The notes: generated by a model from the sequence alone, not told the origin. Shown: positions 9,309 to 18,439, numbered from the stretch's first letter. The stretch is DNA of 64,000 bases from Candidatus Methanarcanum hacksteinii (GCA_006954405.1 LVVQ01000002.1:291293-355292), one strand, 5' to 3'. Program-made: numbers and translations.

Positions 9309-9839
9309 TGGTTTTGTATTTATATATTAACCGTTTTTTACCGTATCGATTCTTATTTTCTAACCATTATTTTACGGTCGATCGATGTTAACACTTGGGC
9401 CACTGCTTTAATCTAAATTGTTAGAGCCGCCAATGATTCATAAAGATACATCAAAAAGGAAGCTTCATTTCTCTGCTTTAGGGGAGAAGGCGCGCTAATA
9501 ATGAAGGTGCGGGCAGAAAGTCTTGTCATACATCGTCCTTACTCGACTGAGAAATAATTTTACGAAAACTTTACGAGAACTTTCAAGAGGCCAACATCAT
9601 AGTGTGAAATTAACAACATCAAAAGGCAGATTGGAGTGAAGGTTGTGAATCATTATTGACAGAGTTAGGTCGCTTAGGAGCCACATCCCTCTGTCGTGCC
9701 CCCTGATTGGGACGACACCACATCATCAAGGCGTTATTTACCATGTTCGTTATCTCCTTTAGTAACGTAAGTCACGGATGACAGATGCCACCGATCATCA
9801 GAACAACGTCATTGTTACGAAGTCAAATCAAAGAAGGGA
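9309..9839. other. Non-coding stretch between the broken ATPase and the tRNA fragment
   Basis: About 530 nt with no credible coding frame. It contains the minus-strand TATA box of the broken ATPase (TATATAAATA, 9317-9326) and AT-rich sequence, including a near-direct repeat TTTACGAAAACTTTACGAGAACTTT-like pattern around 9560. I see no hairpin-rich RNA gene or tRNA in it. It probably represents decayed mobile DNA next to the integration site described below. Confidence 0.4.
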
Positions 9840-9884
9840 TGGAGCCACCTGAGGAATTCGAATCCCCGACCTGCTGATTACAAG
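9840..9884 (-). repeat. 45-bp duplicate of the 3' half of tRNA-Thr (distal attachment site)
   Basis: Exact 45-nt copy of 11733-11777, in the same orientation. It spans from the anticodon loop to the encoded 3' CCA of tRNA-Thr(TGT) and then diverges completely, so it cannot form a tRNA. A direct repeat of a tRNA 3' half is the classic footprint of tyrosine-integrase insertion into a tRNA gene. The 1848 nt between the two copies is therefore the inserted segment. Confidence 0.85.
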
Positions 9885-9998
9885 GTTCATCAAGAGCCTT
9901 AAATCTCTTAAAATATCTTCTTTTTCTTTAATTATCTTGTATTTGATGTACATTTGTCTTATGCATTTCTAAATAAATACGAATATCGTCTATCCCGA

Positions 9999-10048
9999 AT
10001 TAGACCTAAGGTGATTTTTGAGGTCCATTAGACCCAAATTAGACCCAA
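9999..10048. repeat. Three copies of an 11-nt motif ATTAGACCYAA
   Basis: ATTAGACCTAA at 9999-10009 and ATTAGACCCAA at 10027-10037 and 10038-10048, the last two in direct tandem. They lie inside the tRNA-bounded segment, just beyond the 3' end of its ATPase gene. Function unknown; possible protein-binding or recombination-accessory sites. Confidence 0.6.
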
Positions 10049-10106
10049 AAAAGGCGCGTCCCGTCATCATCTGGTATCCTGAAGGAAAACCGATAATATA
10101 GCAGGT

Positions 10107-11390
10107 TCAGTTCTTCAAGGCCCCCAATGGAAGGATGATGATCCCATCGTCGCGCCTGTATGCATAACGTTCCGTACCGGTAATGATCGCCATGAAAGCA
10201 GGTTTCCCCATCTTGTCGGTGTCTATCCTTCTGAGAACGTCCTTCAGTGTCTTCACGCCCTCATCGATCAGCCTCTCGCCACCGAGCTTCACTTCGAGAA
10301 GTGCATATCTCCCGTTCCTCAGGTGGATGACGACATCGCATTCGTTATCAAGGTTGTCCTTGTAGTGGTACACATCCCCATCCAGTGATTCCGCGTACAC
10401 CCTGAGGTCCCTTACTGCAAGTGCTTCAAAGAAGAATCCTGTTGTATTCAGATCGTTTATGAGGTCCTGCGGACCGATTCTGAGCGATGCGGCAGCCAGT
10501 GAAGGATCCACGAAATATCTGGTATCGGATGTCCTTATCGCAGTCTTCGAACGCAGATTGGGATTCCATGCCTTCATGTCCTCGATCACATACAGTTTTC
10601 TGAGTGCCTGCAGGTACTCTGAAACGGTCTCCTCTGAGACACCTTCTGTATCGTTGGAGGATATGTCGGCGGAGATGGATGCCTGGGAGATCTGAGTGCC
10701 CTGATTCCTTGCATAGGAACGCAGCAGCATCCTGACCTTCTGCGGATCTCTTCTGATGTCATCCACACGCGACATGTCATTCCTGATGACCGCATCGATG
10801 TAGTCGAACGCCTGATCCAATGCCACATCATCATCCATATTCACTGATTCAGGCCATCCGCCCCTGCAGATGAGGAATGTGAGCCTATCAAGATCCAGAT
10901 CGGAACAACCTGAGATTGGTTGGGATTCGAATAAGGATGCGAGACTCACATCGCCGGTGGAATCCCCGGATTCGTAAAGGGACATGGGGCGCATGACGAG
11001 CCAACCGAACCTCCCGGTCCCGGAATGGATGGTCTCGGATATGTCGGCAGGTACAGATGAACCTGTCAAGATGAATTGACCCTGTCCCTTGTGACGATCC
11101 ACATGGTGCCTTACGGCATCCCATAATTTGGGAGCGACCTGCCACTCGTCCAAGAGTCTCGGATGATCCCCTGTAAGCAATCTCTCAGGGTCTATCTCTG
11201 AAAGAATCTTGTTGGTATTGACGGTACTCGGATCGTCCACGGACAGGGTGCTCTTGGAGACCTGTTCCGCGGTGGTGGTCTTGCCGCACCATTTGGGACC
11301 TTCGATCAATACCGCTCCTTTTCCTCTGAGTTTCCTTTTCAGAGCGGAATCCACAATACGCGGCCTGTATGAGAACGATTCTTCATCCAT
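10107..11390 (-). CDS. AAA_14/DUF4143 ATPase carried in the tRNA-bounded segment
   Basis: 427 residues. The P-loop is GPKWCGKTT at 31-39, a Walker B-like RLLDEWQ follows at about 95, and the sensor-like FILTGSS at about 122. The C-terminal DUF4143 half carries ECDVVIHLRNGRYALLEVKLGG, a PD-(D/E)XK-like signature, and the middle region has a winged-helix-like stretch (SADISSNDTEGVSEETVSEYLQ). These ATPases are abundant in archaea and in Bacteroides/Firmicutes; their role is unsettled, with DNA mobility, nuclease or toxin-like functions proposed. The gene is intact, and is the only substantial gene between the two tRNA-Thr repeats, so it is the cargo of that segment. A TATAAATATAA box lies at the tandem repeat just upstream. 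Confidence 0.85.
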   Translation of the reverse strand: MDEESFSYRPRIVDSALKRKLRGKGAVLIEGPKWCGKTTTAEQVSKSTLSVDDPSTVNTNKILSEIDPERLLTGDHPRLLDEWQVAPKLWDAVRHHVDRHKGQGQFILTGSSVPADISETIHSGTGRFGWLVMRPMSLYESGDSTGDVSLASLFESQPISGCSDLDLDRLTFLICRGGWPESVNMDDDVALDQAFDYIDAVIRNDMSRVDDIRRDPQKVRMLLRSYARNQGTQISQASISADISSNDTEGVSEETVSEYLQALRKLYVIEDMKAWNPNLRSKTAIRTSDTRYFVDPSLAAASLRIGPQDLINDLNTTGFFFEALAVRDLRVYAESLDGDVYHYKDNLDNECDVVIHLRNGRYALLEVKLGGERLIDEGVKTLKDVLRRIDTDKMGKPAFMAIITGTERYAYRRDDGIIILPLGALKN

Positions 11391-11420
11391 GTTTTCGAAT
11401 AGAATCGCAATTATAAATAT

Positions 11421-11489
11421 AATCCGATACTTGTAGATAATTTAATCCGACACTTATAGATAATTTAATCCGATACTTATAGAAATTGT
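11421..11489. repeat. Three tandem 23-bp repeats upstream of the ATPase gene
   Basis: Three head-to-tail copies (11421-11443, 11444-11466, 11467-11489), each beginning AATCCGAYACTTRTAGA, with one or two changes between the first two and a divergent end in the third. They start about 30 bp ahead of the ATG of the ATPase gene and overlap its likely promoter, so an operator or iteron array is plausible. There are no spacers, so this is not a CRISPR. Confidence 0.75.
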
Positions 11490-11498
11490 TTACAATTA

Positions 11499-11512
11499 AT
11501 GTAAATTTACAT
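11499..11512. promoter_or_regulatory. 14-bp perfect palindrome ATGTAAATTTACAT
   Basis: Perfect palindrome directly after the tandem repeats, nested in a wider GTTTACA...TGTAAAC inverted pair (11488-11518). It may bind a dimeric regulator or recombinase. Nothing else recognisable is seen between 11520 and the tRNA at 11733. Confidence 0.4.
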
Positions 11513-11732
11513 GTAAACGCACATCCCGCACCCTTGACATTTTGAGCGGGTAATTACAGTCCTTTGTTCCGACTAGTCAGGACACTCCTTTCTGGAACTT
11601 TGTTTCCTTTCTCCATCTCTTCTCCGATCGGTTGACCTGCCCTATCCGGGAAGGCCACATCATGCTGTCGTCACAGCCTGATATTTCTCTGCTGTTTTAG
11701 AAAACAACACTAAGGTCTTTAAATGGGAAAAG

Positions 11733-11809
11733 TGGAGCCACCTGAGGAATTCGAATCCCCGACCTGCTGATTACAAGTCAGCCGCACTACCGGGCTATGC
11801 AAAGGTGGC
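11733..11809 (-). tRNA. tRNA-Thr (anticodon TGT)
   Basis: Cloverleaf on the minus strand: acceptor GCCACCT / AGGTGGC, anticodon stem GCTGA / TCAGC with loop CTTGTAA (anticodon TGT), T arm GGGGA-TTCGAAT-TCCTC, discriminator T and an encoded CCA (11733-11735). No intron. Its 3' half is duplicated at 9840-9884, marking it as an integration site. Confidence 0.95.
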
Positions 11810-12017
11810 ATTAGCAGTCCGTGTATAGCAGTCCCCTTTTTAATCTTTGCCATTCTCTTTTTATTCTATGGCACCAGGTTCTATATAATCAATTTATAAA
11901 ACTTTCTATAGGTGTATGGAAATGTTTATATTCACTTGATGAAAAATCACCTAAATATTTATATGGTCCAAATGATAACACGGGACTATAGCAGCATCGC
12001 TGTGAAAGGTGAATCAA

Positions 12018-12761
12018 ATGGCATTCAACAAGGGCGACATCGTTCGCATTGATTACAACGCTTACATCGCAGACATCGACAGACTTTACGACACGACATC
12101 AGAGTCCAAAGCAAAGGATGCAGGATTCTACAACGAGAAATACAAGTACGCACCCATGGCATACATCGTTGGATCCGGAAAGGTCTTCAAAGCACTCGAT
12201 GAAGCAATTACGAAAGCCTCGATCGGAAAGGAAGTCTCCATCGAGATCGAGTCCAAGGACGCAGCAGGCGCAAGGGACCCCAAGCTCGTTGAAGTTTACC
12301 CTATCAGAGAGTTCTACAAACAGGAGATCAACCCTATCCCCGGTCTCGAGGTCAAATTCGGAAACAAGACGGGTGTCATCGTTTCTGCAGGCGCAGGACG
12401 TGTCAAGGTCGATTTCAACAACCCCCTTGCAGGAAAGGATCTCAGGTATGAGTTCACAGTGACCGAGGTCATCAAGGACCAGGAAGAGAAGGCAAAGGCG
12501 ATCGTTGAGATGGCCTTCGGAACATCTGACGGATTCTCATTCGAGTTCGGAGACAACGAGGTCTCGATTCTTCTCCCCGATATCGTCAAATTCAGCCAGG
12601 AATGGCCTATGATGAAATTCAAGATCGTAAGCGACATGAGGGAGTCCTTCGGTGTCGACACGATCAAGCTCGTCGAGGTCTGGTCCAAGGCACCCGCGAC
12701 AGATGTTGCAGACAAGAAAAAGAAGAAGCCTGCAGCGAAGAAAGAGAAGACAGAGGAGTGA
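12018..12761 (+). CDS. FKBP-type peptidyl-prolyl cis-trans isomerase (SlyD-like)
   Basis: 247 residues, cytoplasmic archaeal FKBP chaperone/isomerase. The N-terminal FKBP core includes KGDIVRIDYNAYIADIDRLYDTT and AYIVGSGKVFKALDEAI, interrupted by the insert-in-flap region typical of SlyD-like enzymes, then the second half GLEVKFGNKTGVIVSAGAGRVKVDFNNPLAGKDLRYEF. Residues about 155-235 are the extra C-terminal domain of the long archaeal form, ending in a Lys-rich tail (KKKKKPAAKKEK). An upstream in-frame GTG at 12009 exists, but GGTGA six nt before ATG 12018 fixes the start there. Codon use is strongly optimised (CTC, GAG, AAG, GGA), suggesting high expression. Confidence 0.92.
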   Translation: MAFNKGDIVRIDYNAYIADIDRLYDTTSESKAKDAGFYNEKYKYAPMAYIVGSGKVFKALDEAITKASIGKEVSIEIESKDAAGARDPKLVEVYPIREFYKQEINPIPGLEVKFGNKTGVIVSAGAGRVKVDFNNPLAGKDLRYEFTVTEVIKDQEEKAKAIVEMAFGTSDGFSFEFGDNEVSILLPDIVKFSQEWPMMKFKIVSDMRESFGVDTIKLVEVWSKAPATDVADKKKKKPAAKKEKTEE

Positions 12762-12817
12762 ACACACTCCTCTTCTCCAAACCTTTTTATCTAACCCTCT
12801 TATACACGGTTCCATAC

Positions 12818-12895
12818 GGACGAGTGGCCTAGCTTGGATATGGCGACAGCCTCCTAAGCTGTAAGCCGGGGGTTCGAATCCCCCCTCGTCCGCCA
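12818..12895 (+). tRNA. tRNA-Arg (anticodon CCT)
   Basis: Cloverleaf: acceptor GGACGAG / CTCGTCC, anticodon stem ACAGC / GCTGT with loop CTCCTAA (anticodon CCT, reads AGG), T arm GGGGG-TTCGAAT-CCCCC, discriminator G and encoded CCA. No intron. AGG is a heavily used Arg codon in the genes around it. Confidence 0.95.
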
Positions 12896-12937
12896 TGCAT
12901 TTTGTCAAAATTAGAGAATGATGTTGCGCAGGAGCGT

Positions 12938-14419
12938 TCAGTTCCTGTGATACATACAACTGGTCTCGTATCTTGGTTCGCAGGTGAGGTTCACACCGAG
13001 CCTTCTGTACGTGGCCTCATTGACGCTATTCGGTATTATGGACAGGTGTACTTCGCATCCTTTGAGGTTAGACAACTGTTCCAAGGCCCTTCTCGCATTC
13101 TCATCCTTCCCTGCGTAGATGGATAATGCGATAAGAACGTCATTGATCGTGAGCGTCACATTCTTCTCCCCCATGATCTCCTTGAGCTTACGTACGGGTT
13201 CTACGAACTCAGGTGCTATCAGATGTACATCATCAGGTATGTCAGCTATGACCTTCAGGGCGTTGAGTATCATCGCGGGCGATGCTCCAAGGAGATCCCC
13301 GGCCTTACCGGTGACTATCGTACCATCACTGAGCTCTATCGCAGCTACGGGCACATCGACGGAGGACATCTTCTTCCTGACCGCAGATACGACCTTGCGA
13401 TCATCCTCTCTGATGTCGAGTTGTTTCATGAGGAGATCAATCTTCGTCACGATCCTGTCGCTTCCGTTGCCTTGTCTCCTCTCGCGTTGTGCGTTGAGAT
13501 AACGGCGTATGATCTCTTCCTCGGCCGCTTTCCTCACAACAGCATCATCGACGATACAACGTCCCACCATATTGACGCCCATGTCCGTAGGTGATTTGTA
13601 TGGCGATATGCCCATGATCTGATTGAGCATCTCGTTCAGCACAGGGAACACCTCTATGTCTCTGTTGTAATTGACAGCGGTCTCACCATATGCCGCAAGG
13701 TGGAACGGATCGATCATGTTCTTGTCATCAAGGTCCGCTGTCGCGGCTTCGTAGGCGATATTGACAGGATGCATGAGCGGGAGGTTCCATATCGGGAACG
13801 TTTCGAATTTAGCATACCCTGCCTTGATGCCGTTCTTATTCTCATGATACAATTGTGAAAGACATACGGCCATCTTGCCACTGCCAGGGCCAGGTGCCGT
13901 CACGATGACCAAGGGTTTGCTGGTCTTTACGAATTCATTCTTGCCGTATCCAGCTTCACTGACGATCAGCGGTATGTTCGCAGGATATCCTTCGATCTTA
14001 TAGTGATGATAGACATCCATGCCTTGATCCACCAATCTCTGTTCGAAGATCTTGGCGGCACGCTGTTCGGCATACATCGTCAATACTACGCCACGTACCT
14101 TGATCCCTCTGTTCTCGAAGGAATCTATCAACCTCATGACCTCCAGATCATAAGTTATGCCGAGGTCCCCGCGGATCTTGTTCTTCTCGATATCATTGGA
14201 GTTGATGCAAACGATCGCCTCTGCCTGATCCTTCAACTGCATCAACATCGAGATCTTACTGTCAGGATGGAATCCAGGCAACACTCTGGATGCATGATAG
14301 TCATCGAACAGCTTGCCGCCGAATTCTAAGTACAGTTTGCCACCGAATTTTTCGATACGTTCCTTGATGTGTTCAGATTGTGTCTTGAGGTAAAGGTCGT
14401 TATCGAATCCTATCTTCAT
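12938..14419 (-). CDS. DUF1846 (UPF0371) family protein
   Basis: 493 residues, the full length of the DUF1846 family. The N-terminus matches the family opening (IGFDNDLYLKTQSEHIKERI), followed by GGKLYLEFGGKLFDDYHASRVLPGF and a glycine-rich nucleotide-binding-like segment VTAPGPGSGKMAVCLSQLYHE with FETFPIWNLPL after it. Structures of bacterial members are known but no reaction is established to my knowledge. The family is best known from Firmicutes, so transfer into this archaeon is likely. It converges on tRNA-Arg. Confidence 0.88.
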   Translation of the reverse strand: MKIGFDNDLYLKTQSEHIKERIEKFGGKLYLEFGGKLFDDYHASRVLPGFHPDSKISMLMQLKDQAEAIVCINSNDIEKNKIRGDLGITYDLEVMRLIDSFENRGIKVRGVVLTMYAEQRAAKIFEQRLVDQGMDVYHHYKIEGYPANIPLIVSEAGYGKNEFVKTSKPLVIVTAPGPGSGKMAVCLSQLYHENKNGIKAGYAKFETFPIWNLPLMHPVNIAYEAATADLDDKNMIDPFHLAAYGETAVNYNRDIEVFPVLNEMLNQIMGISPYKSPTDMGVNMVGRCIVDDAVVRKAAEEEIIRRYLNAQRERRQGNGSDRIVTKIDLLMKQLDIREDDRKVVSAVRKKMSSVDVPVAAIELSDGTIVTGKAGDLLGASPAMILNALKVIADIPDDVHLIAPEFVEPVRKLKEIMGEKNVTLTINDVLIALSIYAGKDENARRALEQLSNLKGCEVHLSIIPNSVNEATYRRLGVNLTCEPRYETSCMYHRN

Positions 14420-14516
14420 TGAGGCAACTCCTATCGGATATATTCACTAATAGGCGATACTATTTTAGAATTATTGTGCTCGACATCCAGTGTCGTTATG
14501 TTGGGATCGAACGTGT

Positions 14517-15224
14517 CTAATCATCGATCCTGGAGAGGACGCTCTTCAATTCCTTCGGCGTAGCCTTACGATACTCGCCGACCGGAAGGTCGCCTAATTC
14601 TATATCGATTATGCGTACGCGTTTCAGTTTGGTGACACGGCAACCGACCTTCTCGCACATCCTTCTGATCTGCCTGTTGAGGCCCTGTGTTATGATCATC
14701 CTGAACTTGTTGCGTGCGGTCTTCTCGGCGAAGCATGGTTTCGCGTATTCATCCTCGCTCAGTTGGATGCCATTCGTCAGTCTTCTAAGGAGTTCATCCG
14801 TAACAGGTCTGTCCACAGTTACGATGTATTCCTTCTCATGACCGTATCTTGACCTCATTATCCCGTTGACGAGTTCGCCTTTATTTGTCATCAGAAGAAG
14901 TCCTTCGGAATATTTGTCCAATCTTCCGATGGGATAGATGCGTTTAGGATAGTTCAGATACTTCACGACATTCGTCTCATCGTCCTCGGCCGTGGTGCAT
15001 GTGATGCCTGGAGGTTTGTTGAATATCAGCAGGATCGTCTCCTCATCACGTACTATCCTCTTGCCATCGATGATGACCTTGTCCTTCGATGTGACCCTCT
15101 CGCCCATCTCTGCTACACGTCCGTTGACGGTGACCTTCCCAGATTCTATCAGACGATCGGCCTCACGGCGGGAGCAATATCCGGAATCGGCGATGTATTT
15201 GTTCAGACGGACCTCATCATCCAT
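14517..15224 (-). CDS. RsuA/RluB-family pseudouridine synthase
   Basis: 235 residues. An N-terminal S4 RNA-binding domain (VRLNKYIADSGYCSRREADRLI, KVTVNGRVAEMGERV) precedes the catalytic domain, with the nucleophilic Asp at D103 in IGRLDKYSEGLLL and the terminal GLNRQIRRMCEKVG block. It converts a uridine of rRNA to pseudouridine; the specific target cannot be told. This family is bacterial in distribution, so gene transfer is likely. The open frame extends to 15278, but a minus-strand TTTATAT at about 15247-15253 sits 25 nt ahead of ATG 15224, favouring a leaderless start there. It stops with TAG, one of only three such genes seen here. Confidence 0.88.
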   Translation of the reverse strand: MDDEVRLNKYIADSGYCSRREADRLIESGKVTVNGRVAEMGERVTSKDKVIIDGKRIVRDEETILLIFNKPPGITCTTAEDDETNVVKYLNYPKRIYPIGRLDKYSEGLLLMTNKGELVNGIMRSRYGHEKEYIVTVDRPVTDELLRRLTNGIQLSEDEYAKPCFAEKTARNKFRMIITQGLNRQIRRMCEKVGCRVTKLKRVRIIDIELGDLPVGEYRKATPKELKSVLSRIDD

Positions 15225-15325
15225 ATCCGTCGTATCATGGGCTAGATATAAATGTAATCGTGTCCGAAGTCGATTCAATCGTTTTGCTTTAATACTATCT
15301 TACTTATCCATCCGATAGGTATATC

Positions 15326-16552
15326 ATGGTCGACGAACAGGCAATCAAAGCGGCCCAGGAGAGATTCGGAGAGCTCCTCAGGAGACAGCTCGAGAGGGTC
15401 GATGTGCTCAAAGGAGAAGGAGACTGGATCGACTACTCCAAATTGGACAAGCTCATCATCGGTGTTTGCGGTGGTGACGGTATCGGACCTTACATCTGTG
15501 CATCTGCGCAGAGAGTCATGGAATTCCTCCTTGCCGATAAGATAAAGGCAGGTAAGGCGGAGATCAGACAGATCGATGGTCTGACCATCGAGAGACGTGT
15601 CGAGGTAATGAAAGCCATTCCAGATGATACGCTCGAGGAATTGAAGAAATGTCATGTGATCCTCAAAGGCCCTACGACGACACCGAAGAAAGGCGACCCG
15701 TGGCCGAACATCGAATCCGCCAACGTTGCGATGAGGAAACAGTTGGATCTGTTCGCTAACGTAAGGCCAGTATCCGTTCCGGAACTCGGTATCGATTGGG
15801 TGTTCTACAGGGAGAACACCGAGGGAAGCTACGCACTCGGATCCGATGGTGTGAACGTTACAGATGATCTCGCGATGGACTTCTGCGTCGCTACGACACA
15901 GGGTACGGAGAGGATCATAAGGGCAGGATTCGAACATGCGAAGAAGACGGGGAAGAATTACGTCTCACTCGTCACGAAGGCAAACATCATCAAGACGACC
16001 GATGGTAAGTTCCTCACGATCGCAGAGAATGTCGCCAAGGATTATCCTGATGTGAAATGGGATGATTGGTTCATCGACATCACGACAGCCAAGCTCATCG
16101 ACCCTGCAAGGAGGAGCGACTTCAAGGTATTCGTCCTCCCCAACCTCTACGGTGACATCATCACGGATGAGGCTGCACAGATACAGGGCGGAGTAGGTAC
16201 AGCCGGATCGGCGAATCTCGGAAAGAGGTATGCGATGTTCGAGGCCATCCACGGTTCCGCACCAAGGATGGTCACGGAGGGACGTGCACAGTATGCAGAT
16301 CCATGCTCGATGATCAAAGCAGTTGCGATGATGATGGAGCACATCGGAGAGATCGAGAAGGCCAAGAAACTGAACATGGCCCTCGATGTCTGTACACAGT
16401 TCGAGAAGAAGCTCGTCATGACCGGAAGGGACACAGGTGTCACCGGAAACGAGTTCGCCGACTATGTCATGGAGACCATGCAGAGGCCGGATCTCGAGAC
16501 CGTTTGGCAGGGATACGTGGACGCTTCCATCGCAGCTGCCAAGAAAAACTGA
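15326..16552 (+). CDS. Isocitrate/isopropylmalate dehydrogenase family, probable NADP-isocitrate dehydrogenase
   Basis: 408 residues of the beta-decarboxylating dehydrogenase family. Substrate and metal motifs are clear: YRENTEGSYALGSDG, TKANIIKTTDGKF (catalytic Lys), PNLYGDIITDEAAQIQGGVGTAGSANLG with the metal-binding Asp residues, and FEAIHGSAPRM. Length and the extended N-terminus match the isocitrate rather than the isopropylmalate enzymes. It would make 2-oxoglutarate for glutamate synthesis in an incomplete TCA pathway, and a 2-oxoacid:ferredoxin oxidoreductase lies at 46.7-49 kb. Cofactor choice is not settled from sequence. AGGT lies close ahead of the ATG, and TTTAATA lies about 35 nt upstream. 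Confidence 0.85.
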   Translation: MVDEQAIKAAQERFGELLRRQLERVDVLKGEGDWIDYSKLDKLIIGVCGGDGIGPYICASAQRVMEFLLADKIKAGKAEIRQIDGLTIERRVEVMKAIPDDTLEELKKCHVILKGPTTTPKKGDPWPNIESANVAMRKQLDLFANVRPVSVPELGIDWVFYRENTEGSYALGSDGVNVTDDLAMDFCVATTQGTERIIRAGFEHAKKTGKNYVSLVTKANIIKTTDGKFLTIAENVAKDYPDVKWDDWFIDITTAKLIDPARRSDFKVFVLPNLYGDIITDEAAQIQGGVGTAGSANLGKRYAMFEAIHGSAPRMVTEGRAQYADPCSMIKAVAMMMEHIGEIEKAKKLNMALDVCTQFEKKLVMTGRDTGVTGNEFADYVMETMQRPDLETVWQGYVDASIAAAKKN

Positions 16553-16561
16553 TTCAACATC

Positions 16562-16583
16562 GACAAGGGGATCCCCCCTTGTC
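16562..16583 (+). terminator. Hairpin after the isocitrate dehydrogenase gene
   Basis: Perfect 9-bp arms GACAAGGGG / CCCCTTGTC with loop ATCC, 10 nt after the TGA, followed by a pyrimidine-rich stretch. Likely transcript 3' end. Confidence 0.6.
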
Positions 16584-16630
16584 CTCATTCTATACATATA
16601 TCATTTATTAGAGGAGCAGTATGTTCCCGT

Positions 16631-18439
16631 ATGCTTCTCAGAGCTGAGGCGATAACCAAATCATTCGGCGAGGTGAAGGTCCTCGACCGTGCAGATCTGC
16701 AGATAAATGAAGGGGATGCCATAGGTCTGATCGGCATAAACGGTGCTGGTAAGAGCACATTCATGAAGATCCTTCTCGGATTGGAGAGATGTGATACCGG
16801 GGAGTTGATACGCAACACCCATCGCATCGGTTACCTGGAGCAGTTCGCGGATTCATCATCGGCTACTGTACGCGAGGTACTCGGACGCCCATACGGTCAT
16901 GTCGAACACCTTCGCAGAAGGATGCAGGAGATCGATGATCTGATGTCCGAAGGAGGGGACCTGGATTGGAACGCCCTCACTACGGAATATGCGGACCTAG
17001 AGCAGGAATTATCCAAATCAGATTCTGAGAACGAGGATAATCAAAGACGTTCTCTGAGGAAGGTCGGCCTCTCATGGGATATCGTCGACAGGGAGATGTC
17101 CTCATTGTCCGGAGGGGAGAGGACGAAGGTCATGCTTTCCCGTATCTTCGTTCAGGCCGAGGGATGTGATATCCTGTTCATGGATGAGCCCACATCACAT
17201 CTTGATATCGAGACTGTAGAACTTCTTGAGGATTTCATATTGGAATCCCACTGTTCGATATTGGTCGTCAGTCATGATAGATATTTCCTCGACAAGGTGG
17301 TCACCAGGGTCACAGAGATAGCGAATCGCAAGACCAGGGAGTACAAAGGGAACTATTCCGATTTCATAATGAAGAAACAGTTGGACATGGAGAGGATGGA
17401 GAAGGAGTATCGCAGATACACCATCCAGAAGAAGGTCCAACAACAGATCGCCGATGAATTGCACAAGGATCAATGGTTCATGGCAATGCATAAGACCAGA
17501 CAGAGGATGATCGACAGGATCGAGGAGAAGGAGAAACCTGAGGAGACAAGGGAGATAACCGTCAGGATACAGACAGCTCACAAATCCGGAAAGAACGTTC
17601 TGACGACGAAAGGCCTTTCCGTCGAACTCGGAGGGAGAACGATCCTGGAGAACATAGATCTTGATATACAGAAAGGCGAAAGGATCGGCATATTCGGCTC
17701 CAACGGTCAAGGAAAGAGTACATTGATCAAGGCATTGCTGGGGAAGATACCATCCAAGGGGGAGCTATGGGTGGCGCCTGGTGCGAAGATAGGATACTAT
17801 GCGCAGAATCAGGAGAGATTGGATCTCGAATTGACCGCAGAGGAACAGATATTACAGGTCATAGGCAAGGAGAGACGTGGGGAGGCGAGAGCGATCCTCG
17901 GAAGGATGCTCTTGGTCGGGGATCAGGTGGATAGGCCTATGAGGACACTTTCCGGAGGAGAACGCGCCAGGGTGGCCATGTCCTTGATATTGCTTCAGGA
18001 GACAAATCTCTTGATATTGGATGAACCGACGAACTATCTTGACATCCCTGCGAGACATGCTGTCGAATCCGCATTGAACGAATATGGCGGAACGTTGATA
18101 ACAGTAACACATGACAGATATTTTCTGGACACAGTCTGTACCAAGGTCATAGAGGTCAAGGACAAGCACATCAAAGTATTCCCCGGAACGTATTCTGCCA
18201 TGAAGGGACGCCCTAACGTCAGGGAGATCGTCATGGATGCGGATGAGTATCGTGTATTGTCATCATTCACCAATTGGTCTACGGGAAGGAAATATGGTAA
18301 AGGGGACCGTGTCCTGATATCCCCTCCCGAGATGCAGAATTACGAGTGGGCGATAAGTCAAGGTAAATTGAAGAAGACCGGAGGACGTCAAAGGAAGAAG
18401 GTGGACGTCTCCATAGCTAAAGAAGAGAAGAAGGGGTAA
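16631..18439 (+). CDS. ABC-F family ATPase
   Basis: 602 residues with two ABC domains and no membrane segments. Domain 1: Walker A GINGAGKST, signature LSGGERTKVML, Walker B ILFMDEPTSHLDI. A charged helical linker (about 250-310) includes a run of Arg/Lys/Glu. Domain 2: GSNGQGKST, LSGGERARVAMS, LLILDEPTNYLDI. The C-terminus adds about 80 residues, ending basic. ABC-F proteins bind the ribosomal E site and act on stalled ribosomes or in antibiotic protection. The type is mostly bacterial. GAGGAG sits upstream of the ATG at 16631, though at long spacing. Confidence 0.9.
   Translation: MLLRAEAITKSFGEVKVLDRADLQINEGDAIGLIGINGAGKSTFMKILLGLERCDTGELIRNTHRIGYLEQFADSSSATVREVLGRPYGHVEHLRRRMQEIDDLMSEGGDLDWNALTTEYADLEQELSKSDSENEDNQRRSLRKVGLSWDIVDREMSSLSGGERTKVMLSRIFVQAEGCDILFMDEPTSHLDIETVELLEDFILESHCSILVVSHDRYFLDKVVTRVTEIANRKTREYKGNYSDFIMKKQLDMERMEKEYRRYTIQKKVQQQIADELHKDQWFMAMHKTRQRMIDRIEEKEKPEETREITVRIQTAHKSGKNVLTTKGLSVELGGRTILENIDLDIQKGERIGIFGSNGQGKSTLIKALLGKIPSKGELWVAPGAKIGYYAQNQERLDLELTAEEQILQVIGKERRGEARAILGRMLLVGDQVDRPMRTLSGGERARVAMSLILLQETNLLILDEPTNYLDIPARHAVESALNEYGGTLITVTHDRYFLDTVCTKVIEVKDKHIKVFPGTYSAMKGRPNVREIVMDADEYRVLSSFTNWSTGRKYGKGDRVLISPPEMQNYEWAISQGKLKKTGGRQRKKVDVSIAKEEKKG

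Noticed and set aside
9840..9884. Second tRNA-Thr gene
   Set aside because: Only the 3' half matches; sequence beyond the anticodon loop diverges and no 5' acceptor or D arm can be formed.
11421..11489. Possible CRISPR array from short direct repeats
   Set aside because: The three 23-bp units are head to tail with no spacers between them, and no cas gene is in the window.
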